The notes under the pieces: generated by a model | What the model was told of the DNA's origin: nothing | The model's database searches: none | The model's input: only the letters and a program-made list of their open reading frames with translations | Part shown: piece by piece, positions 32,321-41,080 of the stretch | Layout of the letters: the number at the start of each line of letters is the position of its first letter | Numbering within the stretch: position 1 is the stretch's first letter | Translations under genes and position numbers: made by a program | DNA from: Cephalotus follicularis | Taxonomy: Eukaryota; Streptophyta; Magnoliopsida; Oxalidales; Cephalotaceae | DNA: 64,000 bases | Direction: 5' to 3' | Assembly (NCBI GenBank): GCA_001972305.1 | Contig: BDDD01002124.1 | Span: forward strand, 137,717-201,716

Positions 32321-32610
32321 TAAGTACATAAATGCATACAGTACTTACAATGCTTTGTTGCCAGAACTGTGTCGGAATGCTTACAATACTGGAGGAATGG
32401 TTACAAATACTGGTGGACTGGTTACAAATACAGGTAGAGGACGGTTACAACTCAAGTGTTTGCACTCAGGCTCTAAGTGTTTACAATTGGAGGAATCATA
32501 ATACTAGAATGGTTGGAATGGTTAGAATGGTTGGAAGCTTGGAAGAAACTTGGAACCCAAAACATCTAACCATGCAAACTTGTCCTGAATGAATGAAGGA
32601 ATAGCCTTCC

Positions 32611-32617
32611 TTTTATA
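32611..32617 (-). promoter_or_regulatory. Candidate TATA box of the CV pregenomic promoter
   Basis: On the minus strand the text reads GCTTATAAAAGGAAGGC, followed by a CT-rich stretch. TATA(T/A)AAGGAAG is the arrangement of caulimovirus 35S-type promoters. It lies after the last viral frame and before the leader. Activity is not implied. Confidence 0.5.
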
Positions 32618-32879
32618 AGCTTGAATGATTTGAGGATGAAGTCATCTTTTCCTTGAGTGGGGTTTATTGGAAATCATGGAGTTACTATTGTTTAATAGTA
32701 ACTTGTCTCTTGAATGGAGTTACTATTTTTGTCTTGTTTTGGAGTTTGTTGAAGCGGAGTTACTTTCACTGTTGCTAAATAGTGTCTTGTCTGTAGAGTT
32801 GAGTTCCTGTAAGTCAAAAGTGGTTTGTCTTTACTTGTAACCGAATGATTCATTGTCTGCTGAGTGGAATTTCTGTAGC

Positions 32880-33785
32880 TCAATAGTGATTTGTCTGTAC
32901 TTGAAATTTGATATCAGCGCGAGACTGAGATGAATAAATTTTTTGGATTTCATCTTCTGCTATTAGCCTTACATTGAATAGAAGACTAGAATGTTCCCAA
33001 TTACTTGCAATGGTTTTTACTTTCCAATGATAAATTTGTCTTTGTAGAGGAGGTGGACAATCCCATAATCCCATTTTGGGAAGATACGAAATATTTTTAT
33101 ATCCTTTTAATTGTTATAATGTGTATGGCAGATTCTATTATGTGAATGTATTCTGGTGGTGTGGATCTAAATATTGCTTGGATACATTGAAATCCTCGAA
33201 TCATCAAATCTAAACCAATTATTCTGATTTTTCTTCCAAACAAATCAAATTTACTAGGATGACTATGAATAGTAAAAATCACTTGATAGAGCATTCCATG
33301 ATCCATATCATTTGTGGAATAATTGTTTTATTTTATAAAATGTATTGTTTGGGTCCTGATAGGTCCCAACATGCCATATAAATAGTTTATGCCAAATGAC
33401 ACGTACAAGAATGGTGTTCCAATGGTAAATAGTGGCAAGAGTGTAATATTTTGGGACATTGTTTTTGTTGGTTATTTGGGAGTTAGTATGAAAAATGGCT
33501 AGTAGAAATTTTTGAAAATTTCTTGAGGTTTGAAATAATGGTTTTAAGAAAGTTTTGAATTGGTTCATAATTTTTGAAAAGATTTTGTCTTCTTCTAGTT
33601 TGAATATCTTCCACTATTTCATGAAGATTGTAATCTCTTAATTTATTTAGAATAGAATTTGGAAAAAAGAATGCTCTTGAATTTCTTATTTCTATCTCAG
33701 TGGGAGACATAATTTCTTCTCTAAAATGTTTTTCTCTCAAATGTCTTTTTCTCAAATGTTTTTCTTCCAAATGTTTCTCTGTCAA
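32880..33785 (-). pseudogene. CV copy B downstream frames, unrecognised protein
   Basis: Four short overlapping minus-strand frames (33785-33483, 33568-33308, 33306-33097, 33074-32880) follow RT in genome order and end before the promoter. The first has a KHLREKHLR-type charged repeat, then EIRNSRAFFFPNSILNKL. The others are hydrophobic/basic with no family motif that I can name. In caulimovirids the protein encoded between RT-RNase H and the promoter is often the transactivator/inclusion-body protein. Position fits that role but sequence does not prove it. Confidence 0.4.
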
Positions 33786-33876
33786 ATGTTTTTCTCCTTA
33801 ATGTTTTTCTATCAAATGTTTTTCTTCTAACTCAGTGGGAGATGGAAATTTTCACTTTCTTGCTCTTGTTGTTTTG
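33786..33876 (-). other. Short linker between CV frames
   Basis: A run of AATGTTTTTCT-like units (also extending to 33720) separates the frames. It looks like local slippage and encodes nothing recognisable. Confidence 0.5.
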
Positions 33877-34452
33877 TCAAATGGTAGTGTCTTCATTGTT
33901 CTTGTAGAAATAAAGTGTGTTATTTGAGACTGTAGAAATAAAGTGTGTTATTTGAGAAGATTTTAACTTCTCAAATACAAAATCGTTAATGTATAAAATA
34001 TTTTGAGAACGATTCGCACACAAAGTGTTTTCATGCGCATCCAAATAAAAATTAATCTTTTCACACACAAGAAGTTTTTCAAGTGCATACAATGATTGTA
34101 AATGGTTTTTAAATGTTTTATTTCCGTGCAGTAATTCACGAGTCAAATTTCTTTTTTCTATCTCATTGGGACATAGAGATTGAATTGCGTTAAATATGCT
34201 TAGTGGCATAGTCGAATATGGATACAATTTCCTGCAATCTTGAAAAAGTTTGTTTAGATGGCAAATTTTGACATCTTTGGTTAGTATTAGATTGGGAAAC
34301 ATAGAATAAACAATAGAAAATATAGAATATGAAGTTGGTAATTGTTTTTTGTCTATAATAATGTCTAAAAAATTTTCAGCAAATCGAATTGATCTATGAA
34401 TGGGTGTAATGGTTCCTTGATGTATTATGGTCAGGAAATCTAATATGCGCAA
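33877..34452 (-). pseudogene. CV copy B: RT thumb joined to an unrecognised C-terminal part
   Basis: The 191-codon frame begins with the caulimovirid RT thumb: QGTITPIHRSIRFAENFLD, then KKQL, where QRFLGxLNY should follow. From there it departs from the RT pattern (FPNLILTKDVKICHLNKLFQ, then PYSTMPLSIFNAI and LDAHENTLCANRS). No RNase H motif such as a T-D-A-S box is seen. The change could mark a deletion that fuses RT to a downstream gene, or a divergent connection domain. The frame is unusually long for such decayed surroundings. Confidence 0.55.
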
Positions 34453-35002
34453 AGAATAATTCTAATTTTGCCTTTGATAATATTAATCCATTTTTTGAAT
34501 AATTTTATAAAATGTACATAAATGTTTGAAATGTTGGTCTATGGAGTCGGAAAATATTAAAATATGATCAATGTATACAATAAAAAAGGATGAATATGGA
34601 TTAAAAATGTCATTCATAATTTTTTGAAATTCACTAAGGGCATTTTTAAGACAGAATGGTCTAACTTTCCACTTGTAATGACCAAAGGGAGTAGTGAATG
34701 CAGTTTTGTATCTGTCATTTTTTTTGAATTTGTATTTGCCAGAATCCTGATTTTAAATCAAAATTTGAAAATACTTTTGCTTCAGTTAATATTTTTAACA
34801 ATTTTTTTTTGTAAGGAATGGGATGTCTAATCCACTGTAAAGCAGTGTTTAATGGTTTATAATTTATGACTAATCTTGGTGTTCCACATTCAATTTCTGA
34901 ATTTTTATTGACATAAAAAGTTGCACAACTCCAATGAGACTTGTTAGGTCTAATTAATTTTTTATTCAATAATTCTTGAATTTCTTTTTTACAATGTACC
35001 AT
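34453..35002 (-). pseudogene. Caulimovirid reverse transcriptase (copy B)
   Basis: The same motifs appear as in copy A: CKKEIQELLNKKLIRPNKS, WSCATFYVNK, GTPRLVINYKPLN, then FSNFDLKSGFWQIQI, which copy A lacks in frame. The catalytic box reads YIDHILIFSDS, with histidine for the second aspartate; copy A has arginine at the same codon, one more change from the same CAT codon. Beyond it the text NGLILSKAKLELFF runs toward the thumb across a frameshift. Confidence 0.88.
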
Positions 35003-35219
35003 TATTCATGTGTCATTTGAATTGCTCTTGCTTTAGTGAGAATGTTTTGTTCAGAGAAATCTTTTTTATATGGTAAGGACACCACGTGACGTTTCCTGTG
35101 CCAAAATGCATCGGGAAGGTCTGAACAAAGATTATTGGTTATGTTATTTTGTAACGATTTTTTTCTTGAATTTGTGAATTTTGTAATTTTTGTTCAAGTT
35201 TTTGATTTGACATTTCTTA
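35003..35219 (-). other. Protease-RT linker of CV copy B
   Basis: Alignable with 5073-5282 and without recognisable motif or open frame across its length. Confidence 0.6.
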
Positions 35220-35472
35220 TTTCATAAAATACAAATGGTTTTCTTTTGTTTTTATTAAATTTATTGAATGTTATTTAAACGTGGATAATGCTTTTAAAAT
35301 AGTAATTTCTTTAGTAATTGGTTTTTCATTAAAAGCAAATAAAATTTTTCTTTGAAATATTTTTGTTGAAATTCCTTCAGTTTTTACTTTGAATGGTTTA
35401 ATAACATTGAAAAATGGTTGACCTAGGATTATTCCTATGTCTAAATCTTAGACAAAGATGAATGTCTGTTTG
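35220..35472 (-). pseudogene. Caulimovirid aspartic protease, C-terminal half (copy B)
   Basis: It matches copy A closely, including the ILGQPFFNVIKPF stretch, but carries an additional stop near 35448 in place of the codons encoding the V-N-D region. It ends at the G2 target site GTTTG (35468-35472). Its other half is at 63044-63232. Confidence 0.75.
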
Positions 35473-37974
35473 TGTAATGCCCAGAATTTCCATTAATGTA
35501 TTATTATAATTTCTCATGTAATTTTATGGAGAATTAATGAGAATAATGGATTTTTGACTTAATGTTGAATTTTGAATGGAGAGTGTTAAGAGTGCGACGT
35601 TGAATTGAAAAATGTAAAGGAAAGAGACGCTTGAGCGTCGACGCAAGAGATAGCGTCGACGCCAAGTGGTGACATCGACGCCCATCAATTGGGAACTAAA
35701 GAGATAAGCATTAACGTGATTCATGGAACCTATTAGCGCTGAGAAGAATGGTCAAAACGTGGATGCCAAAACTGTAGGTAGAGTAAGTTAAAACACTGAC
35801 AGAAAATGCGTGAAAGAGAAGTATAGGACACTTTATCTCTTTCCCATGCTCTGCAATGACATAAAGAAAGAAATGAAGTGATGTGTGTACAGGCGGCAGA
35901 GAGAAGAAAGAGAGAGAGAGAGAGAGACGCATGGCACCTAGCATGCGAGTGAAGGAGAGAGAGAAAGAAACTACTCAATAAATCACACCTCTCCTGTCTC
36001 CTCCAACCTGCAACGAAAGAGAAAGAGAAAGAAGAAAGAAGCCGAGAGAAACCGGGAGAAGAAGGAGGAGAAGATAGCCACTTTCTCCATTGTTGAACCT
36101 GGAAGCTCAAAGGCTCGAAACAAGAGTGAAGCCGAGCTCGAACTTGGAGCTACTACTTTGAACCTTGGAACTCGAAAGCTACTGGTCGGTAAATCTTAAA
36201 GAGGTGGACTTCGATTCCTAACTTAGAATCAGAGGTAGGGACTATATACTTGCATTTTCTAGTTCAAAAATAGTGTACATTCATTTGGTGAAATGCATGA
36301 ATGTTGGATTGTGACTGTACATGTTGAGGTTTACCATAACCTCTATGCATGGTATGATTTGGTATGAAAATTGATTGATTTGCATGTGTTGTATGCATGT
36401 TTCCTACTAGTTTGAGACACTGATGCGATTCTGACATTGTTCTATTTTGCTACACATTGAGGCCTAGAGGAAAAGACGTCGACGCCTTGGCCTGTTATAT
36501 AGGGAAGAAGACGCTTTAAGTGTCGACGCCATGAGGTGACCTTGACGCCTAGAGATAAGGCACTGACACTTAAGGTTCCTACCTTATAGCTTCAACGTCA
36601 AAAAGAGATAGACATTGACGCCTAAGGTTCCTACCTTAGAGCGTCGACACAAAGGAACGAAGCACTGACTCTTAAGAGACTGTTATACACGTTAACACCT
36701 AGGTTACGTGTTGACACCCAGAAGGATTGCCATGCGCGTTGATGCATAAGTTATACATTGACGCCTAAGAGGACTGATATGCGCGTTGAGGCCCAGAGGG
36801 AACACGTTTACGCCAAAAGGGTTTATTTTGCATTTGAGCATATGTTTGCTTGCATAACTATTGTGAATTGAAATGTGATTGGTTTCTAAAGTGTTTTACC
36901 ATTTTAGAAGTGCATACATGATTTTGTGATAAATCATTTTTTTTATACGAAAATGTATATTCTAGCAAATGTATATTTTCAAAGGATTGAAAGCTATTTC
37001 GAAAGATTGAAACATTATTTCAGAGATTGTTATACATTTTGAAAATGTATTATTCAAGTATTTTATAACTTATAAACTACTTGGAAACGGATTTATTTTG
37101 AATTGATTGATGGATTGTGATTTGAATTAATGCTGCGCTAGCTTATGTGATGGAGATGTAATTGAGAGCTAGGGGCGGGTTGTAGACTATGGGCCTGGAG
37201 TTGGCTAGGGACACCCAAAACATTAAGGTTACTGAACATAGAGTGCGAGTAGCCTGGTTGCTAAACACTGAGTGCGAGCAACCTTTGATGGTATATTAAC
37301 CTGCTTCGACTCGTCCAGAGACGGGGCTGAAGTTAGGTGCACGACGTCGGGGCCAGGAGATGGCGATGCTCTTCGTGCGGGATTGGATTGATTAGTCCTT
37401 TGGGCTTGATTGATGGATTGATGGTTGTAGCCACTTGGAATGGTTGCGTACCTATTGATCGATATACATATACATATACATATACATATATGTATTACAT
37501 ATATATTCTACTGCATCATAATGCATTCATTATCATTGACCCCAAAGTACATTTATATTTTCTCTACTAGGCAAATGGATTCGACTAACATTATCAATTT
37601 CAGATTGATGCAGAAGACTTGACCTCGTTCAAGCATGGGGAAATGAAGTGAAGAGTTTAAGTTGTTTTATTTTGGAGAAATGTTAATTGGTTATTGTATT
37701 TTGTTTGAGAAATGTTAAATGGATTAATGTATTTATTGATTTATTTCATGCTCCGTTGGGAGGCAATTAATGAAGGTTATTGTATTGTTGATTAAACAAT
37801 TTGGTAACATGTAGTATGCGATGCATGTTACGTATTTAATTCTACTTATATTTATATGCTTCCGAAATGATTATTTAATGAACTGAAAAGTTTTAAAATT
37901 TTCGTATCTTCTTATAAGCTGAATATGTGTTGATTGCCACGACCTAAGAGTTATTATGAGAATGGGGCATGACA
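35473..37974 (+). repeat. G2 5' LTR, copy B (about 2.5 kb)
   Basis: It ends GGGGCATGACA. Compared with copy A it lacks about 45 bases in the first GACGCC cluster (near 35655). It shares with copy A the 20-base loss relative to the 3' LTR, and differs otherwise by scattered substitutions. A TACATA microsatellite expansion is at 37461-37505. Confidence 0.92.
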
Positions 37975-37978
37975 GCAG

Positions 37979-37990
37979 TGGTATCAGAGC
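37979..37990 (+). other. Primer-binding site of G2 copy B
   Basis: TGGTATCAGAGC, identical to copy A and at the same distance from the LTR. Confidence 0.9.
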
Positions 37991-38050
37991 ATGGCAATCA
38001 AAAATTGTTTCCTTAAGATGACTAATCACATCTTTCTTATAGGAGACGAT

Positions 38051-38779
38051 ATGGACAGAAGGAGAAGACGTGGAATATTCCCGACGAAGCAAATGTTAGG
38101 GGAGACCCGATGGGTCATGATCCCTGGGAAGTGAATGTGATGAGAGATCCGATGGTTCGCATTATTGACTACTTCCAGCAGCAGATGGTTTCCAATGCCG
38201 CTAATATGGCTCTCATCCGCGATGCACGACATGATGGGAACCAGTTTGTGAGAAATCTCGAGAGGTTCATGAGGCAGAATCCTCCTAGTTTCAAGGGAGA
38301 GATGGACTCTACTGTCCTGGAGAGATGGTTGCAAGATCTAGAGAAGATATTTGAGGTGATGGATTGCACCGATGATCGGAAATTGAAGCTTGCTGTTTAC
38401 CCGGTTATGGGGTGAGGCCACTCACTGGTAGGAGATGGTCAAAGCAAAATGGGAGTCAGGTGGACTTGCTAGTACTTGGGAAAGGTTTCAGGAGGAAATC
38501 CTGGCAACCTATGAGCCCCGGATAGAGCAGGAATGGAGAGAGATGGAACTCTTGGAGTTACGTCAAGGTGACATGACAGTGGCTGAGTATCAAGCTAGAT
38601 TTATGGAGTTTGCTAGACACTCAGCATATCTTGTCGCTGATGAAGAGAAGAAAATTCAGAGATTTCTAAAGGTCTTGCGACCAAATCTTCGGTCAAAGAT
38701 TAGAGCTATGGATCTGCAGACCTTTGTACAGGTTGCTCAAAAGGCAAGATTTTTGGAGAGCATATCAAATGAAAAGCGT
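38051..38779 (+). pseudogene. G2 gag, copy B, N-terminal part
   Basis: The ATG at 38051 matches that of copy A, but a deletion soon after (loss of the PEEAN repeat region) shifts the frame after MDRRRRRG. The gag domain is then read in two further frames: FVRNLERFMRQNPPSFKGEM and LERWLQDLEKIFEVMD, then, beyond the shared frameshift near 38405, WERFQEEILATYEPRIEQEW and LLELRQGDMTVAEYQARFM. A second internal deletion removed about 40 bases near 38205. It ends at the G3 insertion after SNEKR. Confidence 0.9.
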
Positions 38780-39457
38780 TGTCACACCCCGTTTTCTCAA
38801 GAGGGCAACATTAAAGCGGTAAGGCAATCAACACAACATAATTCATCTTATGCGATAAAACGTATAAACAGAATCTTCAACAGCGGAAGCAAAACATGAA
38901 ATAAGCTGAAATTTAAATATGTATCACGCATCCCATACTACGTGATACCCAACAAGTTTGTATAAAACTCAGAAACATAGTTGATCGCCCATAACGGAGC
39001 GTGATAAAACAGTACAGGATGAAGTAAACCACGTTACAATAATCCAATTAACATAACCAATGTTCATTAATTCAGTACAAGAAATAAGAGAAACAATTCA
39101 GTCTTCTCTTTAAGTCTCCTTGCATGCTCCATGTCAAATCCACTCCATCAATCTGTTACAGTAGGGGTTAGCCTTTGTCCTCACTCGGCTAAGTGAATAA
39201 ACTCATAAATGCAGTCCGAGGTATATGATAATGAGTATCATGAATGAATGCATTATGATGCAGTACGGTATATATATATTGCAGTATATATATCGCAGTG
39301 TATACACGTATAAAGTATATGCATGTTCACAGTACAGGTATAACCTCGTAAGGCTACATCAACACAAGCAGGAAGTATGTTCCAAAGGAACCAGACATAC
39401 AAGTCATCATGACCGTCGCCACCTCCTGGCCCCAAAGTCATGCACTCTTACCCCATC
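38780..39457 (-). repeat. G3 3' LTR fragment, copy B
   Basis: It matches the first 680 bases (plus strand) of 9841-12537. At CCCCATC it joins protease sequence, with a few bases of microhomology (CATC or ATCAACC-like) at the deletion junction. Confidence 0.88.
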
Positions 39458-39880
39458 AACCGTCTTGCTGTAGCAGTCCATGTAAGCATGATGTGCTGAC
39501 AACCAATCCATTCCCAAAATAACATCGAAGTCGCGGATAGGCAATACTATCAAATCTGCATACAAGGAAATGCCTACCATAGACATCTCACAACCCCTAT
39601 ATACGGTATCTATATAAATGGAAACTCCAGCAGGTGTGCTCACATCCAAGGTATATGGCATACAGTCTGGTATTACATCTAAACATGATGCAAATTGTGA
39701 TGAAATAAAGGAATGTGAAGCCCCAGGGTCCATCAATACTCTAGCAGAAAAACCATAACTATACAGTGTACCTCCAACAACTGAGTAGACTACGGAACCT
39801 CTGTCTGTGAACGGTAAAAACTCTACCTTTCGCAATGCCCTTGCCGGTGTCCCTTCGCTATGAAGGCCCCACTGCGGCAC
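39458..39880 (-). pseudogene. G3 aspartic protease (copy B)
   Basis: The protease reads VLMDPGASHSFISSQFA, the same DPGAS active-site form as copy A, and retains [14 protein letters not shown]. It ends shortly after at the deletion junction, so the last codons of the open frame are LTR-derived. A one-base loss near 39785 relative to copy A shifts the upstream linker. Confidence 0.88.
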
Positions 39881-39934
39881 CGCTACTACTAGCTGGTCCA
39901 GTAGGTGTTGTAGCCTGACTCTTCGGGCAATCTC

Positions 39935-40261
39935 TCACGGAATGGACAGATCCCCACACCTCAAACACAATCCGTTCATCCTCCAGCAACCTTTTTGTAA
40001 GTGGCCCTTACGACCACAGTGATAACAAGCGCCAGTTCCCGCATTACTCCCCTGACTAGGAGTACCCTGTGTGGCAGTCTGTCCAGATCTGTTCTTCGAT
40101 GATTTATTCGGAGAACCACCGCCTTGCCATTTTGAAGAAGCTGGTCTCGTCGGGCTCTGTTTATTTTGTTGTGCTCGGGCCATCTCTGCTCGGTCCTCGT
40201 TGGATATGCTCTCCAGCAATCTCGCTTTCTGAGCAACCTCCACAAAAGTTCCCAACTCCAT
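39935..40261 (-). pseudogene. G3 gag C-terminal part with CCHC knuckles (copy B)
   Basis: The frame reads MELGTFVEVAQKARLLESIS, then a QSPTRPASSKWQG linker and two knuckles: CYHCGRKGHLQKGC (C-x2-C-x4-H-x4-C, intact) and CLRCGDLS, where the second knuckle is truncated by a frame break. It is separated from the gag domain by stops near 40290-40326. Confidence 0.88.
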
Positions 40262-40324
40262 AGCTCTGATCCTTGACCGAAGATCCGGTCACAGACCCCT
40301 CAGAAATCTCCGTATCGTCTTCAC

Positions 40325-40969
40325 TTAATCGGCTACCCGATAAGGTGAATGTCTGGCTAGCTCCATGAACCTTGCTTGATACTCGGTCACCGTCATTTCT
40401 CCCTGTCGCAACTCCAAGAGCTCCGTCTCCCGACGCTCCTGTTCAATCCGTGGAACATATGTCTCCAAGAATTCTATCTGGAATCTCTCCCATGTACTGT
40501 CAAGCCTCTGAGATTCCAATTTCGCCTTGACCATGTACCACCAATGAGTGGCCTCACCCCATAGTCGGTACACAGCAAACTTCAGTTTTTGAGTATCGGT
40601 ACAGTCCATTACTTCGAAGATTTTCTCCAAGTCCTGCAGCCATCTCTCAGCCACAGTAGCATCAAGTTCTCCCCGGAAACTGAGTGGATTCTGTCTCATA
40701 AACCTTTCAATGTCCCTTCCAAACTGATTACTATCCTCTCCCGGGTAATGATCAGGAGCTCTACGTTGTGACCGAGCTTGCGCGTAGTACTGGTGCATCT
40801 CCTCCACATTAGCCATATTACAGGCCATATGTTGCTGGAAATAATCCCCAATCCGGGTCATCGGGTCCCTATCATCTTGGGGGACATTCATTCCTTGCAG
40901 CATATTCGCTTCCTCAGGGGCATTGGCTCCAACAGCTCTAGCCCTAGCACGTGTTCTCCTTCGATCCAT
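40325..40969 (-). pseudogene. G3 gag domain (copy B), long open segment
   Basis: A 214-codon frame starts at the genuine gag ATG: MDRRRTRARARAVGANAPEE, 100 bases inside the primer-binding site. Retrotransposon gag motifs follow in order: FMRQNPLSFRGELDATVAER, WLQDLEKIFEVMDCTD, VYRLWGEATHWWYMVKAK, WERFQIEFLETYVPRIEQE and LLELRQGEMTVTEYQARFM. It ends with VAD and a stop where acidic/basic codons continue in G2. This uninterrupted VYRLWGEATHWW is the reference that exposes the frameshift shared by both G2 copies. Confidence 0.93.
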
Positions 40970-41065
40970 TTGTTCCTATAAGAAGGACGGCGGTTAGTCA
41001 CGACTTTAGGAAAACAATTTATTGATTACCAAGGAAAGTATCCTAGCTAATCATATATGGAATAT

Positions 41066-41077
41066 GCTCTGATACCA
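41066..41077 (-). other. Primer-binding site of G3 copy B
   Basis: Plus-strand GCTCTGATACCA is the complement of TGGTATCAGAGC, four bases from the 5' LTR. Confidence 0.9.
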
Positions 41078-41080
41078 CTC

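Larger units (their letters stand above)
31611..32600 (-). other. CV copy B putative leader/intergenic region
   Basis: AT-rich, without long frames, downstream (on the minus strand) of the TATA box. It contains three 78-81-bp repeats, an AT microsatellite near 31660-31682 with a duplicated ATGGTTGCAAATGTT flank (31639 and 31683), and short GTAACCATTCC-like repeats near 32390-32440. I could not find the Met-tRNA primer site expected in a caulimovirid leader; it may lie in the gap. Confidence 0.5.
31611..35472 (-). mobile_element. CV copy B: endogenous caulimovirid, from intergenic region to protease
   Basis: On the minus strand the order is protease C-terminal half, RT, decayed downstream open frames, then a non-coding region with a TATA box and a downstream AATAAA. 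This is the arrangement of a pararetrovirus genome around its intergenic region. G2 truncates it at 35472 (target site GTTTG); the missing protease half is at 63044-63232. No RNase H motif was found. I infer an ancient, inactive integration. The RT is of general caulimovirid type and genus assignment needs a tree. Confidence 0.8.
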
